Positions 17,365-25,951 of a stretch of 64,000 bases of DNA are shown here, piece after piece; positions within the stretch are counted from its first letter, which is position 1; every line of letters starts with the position of its first letter. The position numbers and the translations under genes are program-made. The notes under the pieces were generated by a model. That model did no database searches. It saw nothing but the letters and a program-made list of their open reading frames with translations, and had not been told where the DNA came from. The stretch is from Algoriphagus locisalis. Its GTDB lineage: Bacteria; Bacteroidota; Bacteroidia; Cytophagales; Cyclobacteriaceae. The stretch is from the NCBI RefSeq assembly GCF_900116615.1, contig NZ_FPBF01000002.1, positions 372,001 through 436,000 on the forward strand. The letters are read 5' to 3'.

Positions 17365-18468
17365 TCAAAATCCAATGTACAGTGTGAACTCTTCATCTTG
17401 CGGGCAAAATAAATCTTCAACTAGTGCTATTAAATCCTCTCCAAAATATATCGTGTCTTCTGAAATTCGGAAGGGCTTTTTCCATTCATCGAAAATCATA
17501 CCCACAATTGGCTTTTCAGTGTTGTAAAATATGTAGTATTCCGCTTTGTGCTCATCACAGTTTCGATTCACTTCACTTCCCCACTTAACTGACCATGCTA
17601 ACCTTTCAATATACCATTCTTCACTACCAATAATTTGAGGTGGTTGAAAATTACCAAATGGCCTTCTTGCGTGCTTAATATCCTCAATAAAAGGTGAGCA
17701 TGAAAACAAAACAGATTCTCTTACCTGAATCAATACTCTTTTTGCCTCCCCAAAAATTTCTGCAAGCTGATTTGAATTAATTTCTTCACCATTGTAAGAA
17801 AAAGGAACAAACATTATGTCTGGCTGCCATGTAACTCCATTTTTATTTATCCTTATCCCAGAAAAGAAGCCTCCAACACCTTGTCTAATGATTTCCTCCT
17901 GAACCCCATATGATTGGGTAACAGCTATGATCGAAGCCAATATTTGCTCATCCGACCATCCTTTCACCTCAATTTGAGCGAAAAAATTTTCGGTCTGATT
18001 AATAAAAGACTCACCTATCGAACCAGAATGCGCTACTTCAAAGAAGTCATGCTGTATAATTCGTGAATTATTTTTGCCGTTATATGAAATCAACCTTGGA
18101 ACATTTTCATCCATATAACCTATCAATACCTTAACATCTTTATCACTAAATGAATTTTCAACAGCTTTCAGAATATCTATCACATTTTGAATCTCCAAGT
18201 ACATTTTAAAATGCTTTATTCCCTCATGAGCCTCCTCTATTGTACCTGAAATTGCAAGAATGACCTTATTTTCTAAGTCGTATAGCTTAAGCCACTTTTC
18301 TGAAATAGTCTTCCCTTTCTCAAAAATTTGCTGTTCTCCAAAAGATGTTAAAGGTCTATTCGATTCGTAGGTTTTATCTGAATACGAACCTGGATAGTCT
18401 ATGGTGACAACACTGTCCCCAACTAAGAAAACCGAGTTGTAATTTTTCCAACCTAAAATATATGTCAT
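17365..18468 (-). CDS. Proteasome/HslV-like Ntn-hydrolase with C-terminal extension, in R-M operon
   Basis: 367 residues. The first 200 follow the proteasome beta/HslV layout step by step. Met1-Thr2 would expose Thr as nucleophile after Met removal. VFLVGDSVVT places an Asp exactly 16 residues after that Thr, as Asp17 of HslV and proteasomes. After an insertion of about 25 residues, SEKWLKLYDLENKVILAISGT matches the Lys33 strand and the glycine turn. DVKVLIGYMDENVPRLIS and EVAHSGSIGES match the central strands and the Ser129 loop. The remaining ~165 residues are unknown. It starts 9 bp after the restriction-subunit gene ends. Peptidase or other amidohydrolase activity is inferred from fold signatures. 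Confidence 0.65.
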   Translation of the reverse strand: MTYILGWKNYNSVFLVGDSVVTIDYPGSYSDKTYESNRPLTSFGEQQIFEKGKTISEKWLKLYDLENKVILAISGTIEEAHEGIKHFKMYLEIQNVIDILKAVENSFSDKDVKVLIGYMDENVPRLISYNGKNNSRIIQHDFFEVAHSGSIGESFINQTENFFAQIEVKGWSDEQILASIIAVTQSYGVQEEIIRQGVGGFFSGIRINKNGVTWQPDIMFVPFSYNGEEINSNQLAEIFGEAKRVLIQVRESVLFSCSPFIEDIKHARRPFGNFQPPQIIGSEEWYIERLAWSVKWGSEVNRNCDEHKAEYYIFYNTEKPIVGMIFDEWKKPFRISEDTIYFGEDLIALVEDLFCPQDEEFTLYIGF

Positions 18469-18477
18469 AATAAAAGT

Positions 18478-21129
18478 TTAAATCAACTGTCCCACTCTAC
18501 TGACTACCCTATATTCCAGATCTTTAAATTCTTCGAAATGAGCTTTGCCGCATTTAATTTTCATTTGTTCATCGGGACTTAATCTATAAACATCAACGAC
18601 AGGCGTTCCTGTATCCTTGGTTTCGGCGACGAAATAGATCTTTTCCTCATTTTCAAATACTACCGCCCAGTCTGGATTATAATTTCCTATTGGCGTTGGG
18701 ATTTTGAACCAGTTAGGCAATTTGAAATAAAACTTTACTTGTTCGCTGCTTTCGCAATCCTGGGCAAATTGACTCTCAACACCTGAATCCAGAGGGATAT
18801 ATTCTTCATAAATGGTTTTTGAAGAGTCCTTTACCTTGTAGGAAAAGGTATTCAAATATATTTCCAGTTCCTGAGATTCAAAAAGGGACATTTCATATTC
18901 CTTGGTACCAATCTTTTGATATTTAATTCCATCTATCATCAGGTAATGTAGAACCCTCTTGATAGTCTGAATGGATAAATCCAAAAACAATTGCGGATTA
19001 ATCAAGATATCTTCTATCCTTCCAGACTGAACTAGGATTTGCTCAATAGTGGTTCTTGTCAGTTCAGTTTTACTTTGGATATAGCCCAAAACATCTGGAA
19101 TCTTCCAGGAATAACCACCATATGATTCCAGTTTGTCACCAGCATATTCTGTTTCTACTCCCGCTGTACCCATATTGATCCTAACTTTAGTAGATCGAAT
19201 AGATGGGGCGTTGATTTTTGGAAGGTCTTTAAGTTGCTTTGCTGCTTTGTCAATCAGATCCTCCGTTTTATAATCCACTTTGTACGTGGTGCGTTTTTTG
19301 AGCTTTTCCCAGATATCCAAAAATGCCGGATCCGCCTCAAAGCCCTTCCTGTATTTGATTGCCATGCGGGTTTGTTTGTTCTTGACTCGTCCGGCAAATG
19401 ACACACCGCATTCATCCTCGATTTCCTGTTGAAGACTATTGGCAAAATCTTCATAGGATTCATTCGCAATTACCGTCAGTCTATTGATATTCCGGTCATA
19501 GGTTCTTTTTCCGTCCTGATCTACAGCAAGTCTGAGACCTCTTCCGATTTCCTGGCGCTTCTTGATTTCGGATTTTGTTTCATTTAAGGTACATATCTGA
19601 AATACATTGGGATTGTCCCAACCTTCCCTCAAAGCAGAATGTGAGAAAATAAATCGAAGCGGATTGGTCAGTCCAAGCAATTTTTCCTTGTCCTTCATGA
19701 TCAGACTGTAGGTATCATCATCCGCTTTGGTTTCACCCGAGGTATCCTTTATCCTTCCCTTATTGTCTTGGGAAAAGTAGCCATTATGCACATCCTTCAG
19801 TGGAAATTTATCCAACTCTTTAAATGTAGGCTTAGTCATAAAATCCAAATAGATCTCCTCAAACCATTGTGCAAACTTTCCTTGGGTAGGAATACCGGAA
19901 GCATCATACTGCCTATAGTTAGCAACTTTATCAATAAAAAATAGTGAGAGCACTTTGATGCCCTGCTTGTTGAGAAGCTTCTCCTTTTTTAGATGCTCTT
20001 CAACAGTTTTACGGATTTGGAACTTCATCACTTCTTCAGTCAAACCACCCTGGCTATCTCCTTTATAAATGATATTCCCATTGGAAATTGTGATACAGTT
20101 ATTCGCTGCATCTATTTCTTCAATCAGATATCCATCAGCGTAAACCTCTCTCTCATTAGAAAGCTCGTATAAATCATCTCCTACTGCGACAGTTACAGAT
20201 TTCTTTCTCACCCCGCCTTTTTCATTGCTATTTATAGCAAGCTTTGCAGTGACTTTTGTTTTGGTTGCTTTGACCGCTTCTACGGATATAAATGCATTAT
20301 TAAAGGCATTTTCTTCCATCACTGAATCAACTTCGATTTGCTTCACTAATCCCAAATCATAGGCTTTCACAGGGTTTAAACTATAGCAAAGATTGTATTG
20401 ATTTCGATGGGTAGCAGAATATCTGAGAGTACACAAACCTTGCAAATTTTCAATTGCTACAGTTCTTTTCTCTGTCTCCATGTTTTGTGGCTCATCTACA
20501 ATCACCACTGGATGAGTTGATTGGATAAACTCCAATGGTTTTTGGCCATTCAACTTGTCATTGGGCTTATTGATGATGTTTTCATCCTTTGAAAAGGAAT
20601 CAATATTGATCACCAGAACTTCAATCGTGTTTGTGGTCGCAAAGCCTCTCAAGGATGAAACCTTTGAACTGTCATAAACTTGGAAATTGAGCGGAGTATT
20701 GTCATAGAGCGTTTGAAAATGCTCGTGGGTAATTTCCAGATTTTTCAAAACTCCTTCTCTGATTGGCACAGAGGGCACCACGATGACGAATTTCTTAAAA
20801 CCGTATAGTTTGTTCAATTCATAAATAGATCTCAGATAAACGTATGTTTTACCCGTTCCTGTCTCCATTTCCACGGAAAAGTGCATGCCGTCCAACTTCT
20901 TAGAGAGAGGCAAGTCATTATCTGATTGTACTTGTTTCAGATTAGCCAGAATTTGCTCTTCGGAAAGAACAAGGTTATTGCTGACCCCATTGATCAAGTT
21001 CAGTGTTCCTTCTTCCTTGAGGTTGAACTCTACCAATGAATCCTCTAAAGGTTGGCCTTCAAAAATATCTGTTATGGACTTGACAGCTTTTAGCTGATGG
21101 TCTAGGTTTGACTCAAAGCTTAACTTCAT
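18478..21129 (-). CDS. res: Type III restriction-modification system, restriction (Res) subunit
   Basis: 883 residues, typical for Res. SF2 helicase motor: Walker A ETGTGKT (about residues 89-95), DEPQ box (212-215) instead of DEAD, SATH motif III, and REGWDNPNVFQICTLNET plus KKRQEIGRGLRLAVD as motifs V and VI. The C-terminus holds the endonuclease: NPDWAVVF...YFVAETKDTG gives the PD-(x)n-E-x-K catalytic set. With Mod it recognises DNA, tracks or diffuses along it using ATP, and cuts near two inverted sites. The first codon overlaps the DUF1016 gene stop by 4 bp, so translation is coupled. Confidence 0.95.
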   Translation of the reverse strand: MKLSFESNLDHQLKAVKSITDIFEGQPLEDSLVEFNLKEEGTLNLINGVSNNLVLSEEQILANLKQVQSDNDLPLSKKLDGMHFSVEMETGTGKTYVYLRSIYELNKLYGFKKFVIVVPSVPIREGVLKNLEITHEHFQTLYDNTPLNFQVYDSSKVSSLRGFATTNTIEVLVINIDSFSKDENIINKPNDKLNGQKPLEFIQSTHPVVIVDEPQNMETEKRTVAIENLQGLCTLRYSATHRNQYNLCYSLNPVKAYDLGLVKQIEVDSVMEENAFNNAFISVEAVKATKTKVTAKLAINSNEKGGVRKKSVTVAVGDDLYELSNEREVYADGYLIEEIDAANNCITISNGNIIYKGDSQGGLTEEVMKFQIRKTVEEHLKKEKLLNKQGIKVLSLFFIDKVANYRQYDASGIPTQGKFAQWFEEIYLDFMTKPTFKELDKFPLKDVHNGYFSQDNKGRIKDTSGETKADDDTYSLIMKDKEKLLGLTNPLRFIFSHSALREGWDNPNVFQICTLNETKSEIKKRQEIGRGLRLAVDQDGKRTYDRNINRLTVIANESYEDFANSLQQEIEDECGVSFAGRVKNKQTRMAIKYRKGFEADPAFLDIWEKLKKRTTYKVDYKTEDLIDKAAKQLKDLPKINAPSIRSTKVRINMGTAGVETEYAGDKLESYGGYSWKIPDVLGYIQSKTELTRTTIEQILVQSGRIEDILINPQLFLDLSIQTIKRVLHYLMIDGIKYQKIGTKEYEMSLFESQELEIYLNTFSYKVKDSSKTIYEEYIPLDSGVESQFAQDCESSEQVKFYFKLPNWFKIPTPIGNYNPDWAVVFENEEKIYFVAETKDTGTPVVDVYRLSPDEQMKIKCGKAHFEEFKDLEYRVVSRVGQLI

Positions 21130-22139
21130 TTCTTCATCTTATCAAATTCCACTTCAATTTCTTCAATAGTCGGAAGACTGCTCTTGAGATTATCGGGTAA
21201 GTTTTCCACCAATTTAAGCTCACTCACTCCCATGGGCTTATTGATGTCCCTTAGGGCAAATTCCACCTCAATATTACTTTTGTCTTTGCATAGCAATATC
21301 CCGATCGTAGGATTATCGGCAACATCCTTAACCAAGCTATCTACTGCCGACAAATAGAAATTTAACTTTCCTGCATACTCAGGGATAAATCGCGTGTTTT
21401 TCAGCTCTATTACCACATAGCATTTCAGGCGGGTATGATAAAAAAGCAGGTCCAGGTAATAATCGCTTTCTGCAACTTTTAAGTGATACTGGTTTCCTAT
21501 AAAGGCAAAACCCTTCCCAAGCTCCAATAGGAATTGGGTGATGTGCTGGATCAATTGTTTCTCAATATCACGCTCTCGATGTTGTGCGTCCAGTGTAAGA
21601 AAATCAAAAATATAGGGATCTTTCAGTGTTTGATTTGCAAGATCTGAAAGTGGCGCAGGCAAGGTTTCTTCAAAGTTATTGACTGAATTACCTATCCGAC
21701 CAAACAAATTGGTTTTGACCTGGGTATCCAATATATCTCTGCTCCAATTGTTGGCGATGCATTGTTCCGCATACCAAAACCGGAGTTCCTTTTCTTTGAT
21801 TTTCTCGATCAGGAGGATATTGTGACCCCAAGGCAATTTTGCCACAAGCTGTGGCAAAATTGAAGCTTCTGGATATTCCCTGTAAAAGGCCAACATCCTA
21901 CCTAAATTTCTTTCTGAAAAACCCTTGGTGCCAGGAAGGTCCTTTTGCAAGTCTTTGGACAATTGAGGTATCACACCGGCAGACCAACCCTCTTGGCTTT
22001 GCTTTTCAGCGATGGATTTACCAATCTCCCAATACAATAGAATCATCTCAGAATTGACTGCTACAGCTGCCTTGACCTGAGATCTTTGGATTTTTTGTTT
22101 GATGTCACTAAAAAGTGACTGATAAGCAAGTAACTCCAT
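21126..22139 (-). CDS. DUF1016/YhcG-family PD-(D/E)xK nuclease-like protein between mod and res
   Basis: 337 residues. The N-terminal DUF1016 helical domain includes YWEIGKSIAEKQ, WSAGVIPQLSKDL and FSERNLGRMLAFY, all characteristic. The C-terminal part has the nuclease core DYYLDLLFYHTRLKCYVVIELK, with Asp and E-L-K in the right positions. YhcG-like proteins are common in and around R-M loci; a role in DNA cleavage or repair is assumed but not firmly shown. Here it sits exactly between mod (3-bp gap) and res (4-bp overlap), so it is co-expressed as part of the system. Confidence 0.93.
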   Translation of the reverse strand: MELLAYQSLFSDIKQKIQRSQVKAAVAVNSEMILLYWEIGKSIAEKQSQEGWSAGVIPQLSKDLQKDLPGTKGFSERNLGRMLAFYREYPEASILPQLVAKLPWGHNILLIEKIKEKELRFWYAEQCIANNWSRDILDTQVKTNLFGRIGNSVNNFEETLPAPLSDLANQTLKDPYIFDFLTLDAQHRERDIEKQLIQHITQFLLELGKGFAFIGNQYHLKVAESDYYLDLLFYHTRLKCYVVIELKNTRFIPEYAGKLNFYLSAVDSLVKDVADNPTIGILLCKDKSNIEVEFALRDINKPMGVSELKLVENLPDNLKSSLPTIEEIEVEFDKMKK

Positions 22140-22142
22140 GGA

Positions 22143-24104
22143 TTAAATCGTCTTGAATTCTATCCCCGCATCTCTCATTTGCAGGACGGTATTGGTTTTC
22201 AGCTGATCATTCTCCTTAAAGATCCTATCCAAAGCAATGACCTTGGTGGGCTTTGCATCGATCACTTCTTTGATCGTGTCTTCGGGAACTTTGTTCAAGA
22301 TCAAAACCAGCTCTTTTCCATTGATCCAGTAGGCATCTGATCTTTTCTCAATTTGGCTATTGAGGTCTTTTCCGCTCTTAAGGAGGAGTTCATAGACCAT
22401 GCTTTCTTCAGTGGCAGTCTCAGCCACGGGATCAACAAAGAGCTTGATCTGCTCGGCCAAAGCCTGGGCATTGTGACCGGAAAGCTGCTTCCATTGCTTG
22501 AAGTTGCTATCATCCAACTTAAGTACCTTGAAACCCAGATCCTGGGTTTGTAGCGATTGGATTTTTTCTTGGAGGCTTGCAATTTCTGTTTTTGCCTCGT
22601 CAGTCGGAATCTCTCCTTCCAGCTTTTTAATTTTTTGTCCAAGCGAATTGACTTCCTCATCAATTTCACTTTGGATCTTATTTCCTGCCCTTCTGATTCG
22701 CTCTTTAGAAATATCAACAATGGAAAAATAACCTGCCTTAAAAGCCTCACTTTTTTCCTCACAAAGCTCGGGAAGCTGCACGCAGACATATTTTCGGTTG
22801 CCTCCATCCTGCCTGTTTAATTCCATAACGGCCTGAGCAGTTGTGCAAGAACCAGCAAAAAAATCCAAAATAAGATCCGATTTACCAGAAGTTTGATTGA
22901 TAAGGTCACTTATTAATTTGCTTGACTTTGGGAAGTCAAAATATCTTTTGTCAAATAGATCATCTATTTCTTTTGTTCCATCTCTAGTGAATAAATCATT
23001 ACCAACAATAGAAGAAAAGCCTGGCAAAACTTCACTAATATCAGAGAGGAAAACTTTCCGTCTAGGCCTCCCTTCTTCTGACTCAGGCCATATAATTCTA
23101 TCTTCAGAAATAAGTTTAGTCATGGTTTTTATATCATATCTCCATCCCATTTTTGGGCGACCGTAGTTAATTGAAGTCTTAGGATTTATCAAATCATAAT
23201 GAAGATTTGGACGACTGGCTTCATCCTTAAGCCCAACCATATTTGAACTAGCCCAAGAACCTCTTGGGTCATTATCAGGATTTGTATAACTATTAGTCTT
23301 GCGAGGTGTACCAATAAAGTGTCTCAAACTATTTGTTTTCGAAAAAACAAGGATATACTCATGATCGATAGAGACACCAGTAACAGTTCTATTGTCCTTA
23401 TTTTGCCTACTTTTCCAAATAAATTCTGCAACAAAATTTTCCTCCCCAAATACCTCATTCATTAGCAATCGAAGGTTATGGACTTCATTATCATCAATGG
23501 AAACACAGATCACTCCATCCTGTCGAAGTAGGTTTTTGGCCAGATAGAGTCTTGGCATCATCATATTAAGCCAGTTACTATGATACTGCCCATTTTCCTT
23601 GCTGTTCTTTTTGAACATACCATCCTTCGTCATGTAGCCATCCTCGTCCTTATCGCCTACCCGCTTCTCATATTCAGCTTTAGTTTCTGAAAACTTGTCA
23701 GGGTAGATGAAAGAGTCATTACCGGTATTATAGGGAGGGTCGATGTAGATCATTTTGACCTTGCCAAAGTAGCTCTTCTGGAGCACCTTCAGCACTTCCA
23801 AGTTCTCACCTTCTATGAATATGTTTTGGGTTTCATCAAAGTTTACGCTTTCATCTTTGGCAGGAACCAGAGTTTTAGTGGAAGGGATTTGCAAAATTTT
23901 AAAAGCAGCACTTTTTCCCGCCCAGTTGAGCACATAGCGTTCATTTGAAAAATTGATGTTCTCACCTAAAGTGGCTTTGAGCTTTTCCCAATCGATCTGA
24001 TTTTCAGTAAAAACCTCAGGAAGCACTTCCCTCAAAGCTTTCAATTTTTCTTCAGTGGGTGAAAGGCTCTTTCCATCCATTTCTTGTGTAGTACGATCTG
24101 ACAT
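22143..24104 (-). CDS. mod: Type III restriction-modification system, DNA methyltransferase (Mod) subunit
   Basis: 653 residues. Beta-class adenine methyltransferase order: the catalytic motif IV DPPYNTG at 122-128 comes before the AdoMet-binding motif, here LDFFAGSCTTAQAV. Cys replaces the more common Gly in FAGSG, a variation I recall in relatives. The region between them is the target-recognition domain and defines sequence specificity, which cannot be read off. The C-terminal helical region (about 480-560) includes a likely coiled coil. It methylates one strand of the recognition site and supplies specificity for Res. It follows the XRE regulator by 24 bp. Confidence 0.95.
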   Translation of the reverse strand: MSDRTTQEMDGKSLSPTEEKLKALREVLPEVFTENQIDWEKLKATLGENINFSNERYVLNWAGKSAAFKILQIPSTKTLVPAKDESVNFDETQNIFIEGENLEVLKVLQKSYFGKVKMIYIDPPYNTGNDSFIYPDKFSETKAEYEKRVGDKDEDGYMTKDGMFKKNSKENGQYHSNWLNMMMPRLYLAKNLLRQDGVICVSIDDNEVHNLRLLMNEVFGEENFVAEFIWKSRQNKDNRTVTGVSIDHEYILVFSKTNSLRHFIGTPRKTNSYTNPDNDPRGSWASSNMVGLKDEASRPNLHYDLINPKTSINYGRPKMGWRYDIKTMTKLISEDRIIWPESEEGRPRRKVFLSDISEVLPGFSSIVGNDLFTRDGTKEIDDLFDKRYFDFPKSSKLISDLINQTSGKSDLILDFFAGSCTTAQAVMELNRQDGGNRKYVCVQLPELCEEKSEAFKAGYFSIVDISKERIRRAGNKIQSEIDEEVNSLGQKIKKLEGEIPTDEAKTEIASLQEKIQSLQTQDLGFKVLKLDDSNFKQWKQLSGHNAQALAEQIKLFVDPVAETATEESMVYELLLKSGKDLNSQIEKRSDAYWINGKELVLILNKVPEDTIKEVIDAKPTKVIALDRIFKENDQLKTNTVLQMRDAGIEFKTI

Positions 24105-24128
24105 TCGTCTTTTATCTTTTGCTGTTTT

Positions 24129-24338
24129 TCAATTGGACTGATTTGCAGGATTTTGATCCACCAGGAGATCTTTGGCGCTTACTTGGAGGATTTTGGCTAT
24201 TTCAAAAAGAATTTCCAAACGGGGCTGTTGACGATTTTGGACGTAGCTATTGACCATATTGTAGCTTTTCCCCAGCTGCTCTGCCAGCCAAGTTTGGGTA
24301 ATACCCTTTTCCTCAAGCACTTCTTTAATCCTGTTCAT
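24129..24338 (-). CDS. XRE-family helix-turn-helix regulator of the R-M operon
   Basis: 69 residues from ATG 24338. An in-frame ATG 14 codons upstream would add a hydrophobic MVFFSIFSFG tail that does not fit this family. The HTH is clear: GITQTWLAEQLGKSYNMVNSYVQNRQQP, followed by IAKILQVSAKDLL. It lies first in the operon upstream of mod and resembles the small control (C) proteins that delay restriction until methylation is set up. A perfect inverted repeat at 24382-24400 just upstream is its likely operator. Confidence 0.9.
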   Translation of the reverse strand: MNRIKEVLEEKGITQTWLAEQLGKSYNMVNSYVQNRQQPRLEILFEIAKILQVSAKDLLVDQNPANQSN

Positions 24339-24381
24339 CTCTTTAATAAGTCCGAAACTAAAAATAGAGAAAAAAACCAAT

Positions 24382-24400
24382 TATCTCATTTTTTGAGATA
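24382..24400. promoter_or_regulatory. Perfect inverted repeat upstream of the XRE gene, likely operator
   Basis: TATCTCA-TTTTT-TGAGATA, a perfect 7-5-7 inverted repeat 44 bp upstream of the XRE start. Position and symmetry suit binding of an XRE dimer and autoregulation of the R-M operon. Confidence 0.6.
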
Positions 24401-24626
24401 GGCCTTTTAATACAAACTTCATATTTAATGAGTACTAAGAATCGGTTCAAGAGAATTGGTGAGCAAAGATCTGATTGACTATACTCTCTTTAAACTGACA
24501 AATTGTGTCATCCTTTCAAAAATATCTGTTAGAGGTAAGTATCTGGGAATCTGAGAAAAGAAGAAATAAGTTAATTTTAGCCGATTTGAAATATTCATCC
24601 TTCATTGTCCCTAAAACTTCCTCTCA

Positions 24627-25394
24627 ATGACAAGAATTATTTGTGACACCATGATTTGGTATGAATTGAGCAAAAATACAATTCAGGTTCCCGACCCAAA
24701 ACAATACACTCTAGTATGCACAAAGCTTTCATTAATGGAATTGGCATTTTCGCCAAACAACCTAATAAAACTAGCAGAGGTACAAGCAGCAATACGAGAA
24801 ATTGTTAAAGTTAAACCACAAATCATTTTGCATTACCCTTGGGATCATGCTACCTCATTAATTGATAAGGATTTTGAGTTCGATTTTGAAATTGAGGAAG
24901 ATTTGGCAATTGGGTATCTAAATTTTCTTCTTAATCATCCAAAAGAAGAATTGTTTCCAGATAGTTTTAAAGAAAACCTTGAAGATATTTCTTCCACCCG
25001 GAGAAAAAATTTTCAGGAGTGGGCTGATTTCCTTAATAATCTTTACGGTCGTAACAATGAAATCAAAAGAACCCTAAAAAAATATTCAGATGCGAATCGG
25101 CATTTACTTGATTTTAAAAAGTGGTTTATACACAAATTGAACGAAAGGGAATTGGGCACATATTCCGTTGACACATTTCCTTGGGAGCAATTTGAATTCT
25201 ATACCTCAATTGGGGCATCCTATATGAGAAAAATGATGTTTTCTAGGATGAAGGCGGATGGAAACGATGAAAATGATCTAAGAAATATGATTTACGCCCA
25301 GCCTGGAGATAAATATTGGACTCTGGAGAAAAGGTGGAACAACCTTGCTAAAGAAGCAAATATGACGAAATATTTATATCAGCACAATGAATAA
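24627..25394 (+). CDS. PIN-like domain protein
   Basis: 255 residues. The N-terminus RIICDTMIWYEL has the first PIN acidic residue after a strand, KLSLMELAF supplies the conserved Glu, and NDENDLRNMIYAQPGDKYWTLEKRW has the D-(L/I)-x3-YA-x3-D-x3-T pattern of the PIN C-terminal half. The middle (about 70-200) is a long helical insertion unlike VapC toxins, which are about 130 residues. PIN domains are Mg-dependent RNases. No antitoxin gene is visible beside it. It is transcribed divergently from the R-M operon and lies inside the repeat-bounded island. Confidence 0.7.
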   Translation: MTRIICDTMIWYELSKNTIQVPDPKQYTLVCTKLSLMELAFSPNNLIKLAEVQAAIREIVKVKPQIILHYPWDHATSLIDKDFEFDFEIEEDLAIGYLNFLLNHPKEELFPDSFKENLEDISSTRRKNFQEWADFLNNLYGRNNEIKRTLKKYSDANRHLLDFKKWFIHKLNERELGTYSVDTFPWEQFEFYTSIGASYMRKMMFSRMKADGNDENDLRNMIYAQPGDKYWTLEKRWNNLAKEANMTKYLYQHNE

Positions 25395-25399
25395 TATTT

Positions 25400-25527
25400 T
25401 TATATAAAAACATCTTTACTTATTTACATTTTTAAGAACTCTCTATAAAAATTAATCGTAAACTAATACTATAGACCATCAAGTAAACTATCTGGTTATG
25501 TGGCCAATAATAAAATTTTTAGGAACA
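25400..25527 (+). repeat. Right copy of imperfect direct repeat flanking the defence island
   Basis: TTATATAAAAACATCTTTACT followed by a T-rich run, then AACTATCTGGT...CAATAATAAAATTTTTAGGAAC; the counterpart is at 15080-15180. This copy includes the start of the gene at 25498, so it is probably the intact original. Confidence 0.6.
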
Positions 25528-25698
25528 TTATTCATCAGCTTCATTGCAATGATTGGGGCATTGGGAGCAGAAAATCCTTTTCCACTTTTTGCAGTTGCCT
25601 GGGGAGTGTGGATCCTTTATATCCTGAGCCTACGAGCAAAAAGAAAAAAGGAACTAGACAGAGAAAGGCTAATCAGAGAAATTCTGGATAAACTCTAG
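25498..25698 (+). CDS. Small two-helix membrane protein
   Basis: 66 residues: two hydrophobic segments (IIKFLGTLFISFIAMIGAL and LFAVAWGVWILYILSL) followed by a strongly basic/charged C-terminal helix ending in IREILDKL. No family was recognised. Its start region is partly duplicated at the other edge of the island. A terminator-like hairpin lies 75 bp beyond its stop. Confidence 0.55.
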   Translation: MWPIIKFLGTLFISFIAMIGALGAENPFPLFAVAWGVWILYILSLRAKRKKELDRERLIREILDKL

Positions 25699-25880
25699 AA
25701 TCCAAAAAGGAATTTCATAGAAGCGAAAGATCCCAACAGAAAAAAACAAAACGAACCAACGCTAACCAATGTAAAGCCCATTCTGGAAAGAAAGGGCTTT
25801 TTTAGGTGCGCATCTTGGATCAGGGAAAGGGCAAATCCAGTTCCAAGAAATAATATCACGATTAGCAAAGGTTCCGACAT
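25695..25880 (-). CDS. Possible small membrane protein
   Basis: 61 residues with two hydrophobic segments (PLLIVILFLGTGFALSLI and GFTLVSVGSFCFFLLGSFA) joined by a basic loop, a plausible small membrane protein. However, the frame contains a GC hairpin (25773-25800) that may instead be the terminator of the gene on the other strand, and its stop overlaps that gene's end by 4 bp. No family recognised. Confidence 0.45.
   Translation of the reverse strand: MSEPLLIVILFLGTGFALSLIQDAHLKKPFLSRMGFTLVSVGSFCFFLLGSFASMKFLFGF
25773..25803 (+). terminator. Terminator-like hairpin
   Basis: AAAGCCC (25773-25779) pairs with GGGCTTT (25794-25800) across a 14-nt loop and runs into a T6 tract. It would end transcription from the 25498 gene on the plus strand. 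Confidence 0.45.
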
Positions 25881-25951
25881 ATTGGTTTAAGTGATTTAGC
25901 CTAAGAAAAGTTAAGTTAGTAAAAACCGAAGCATAAGAAAAAGAGGGGGAA

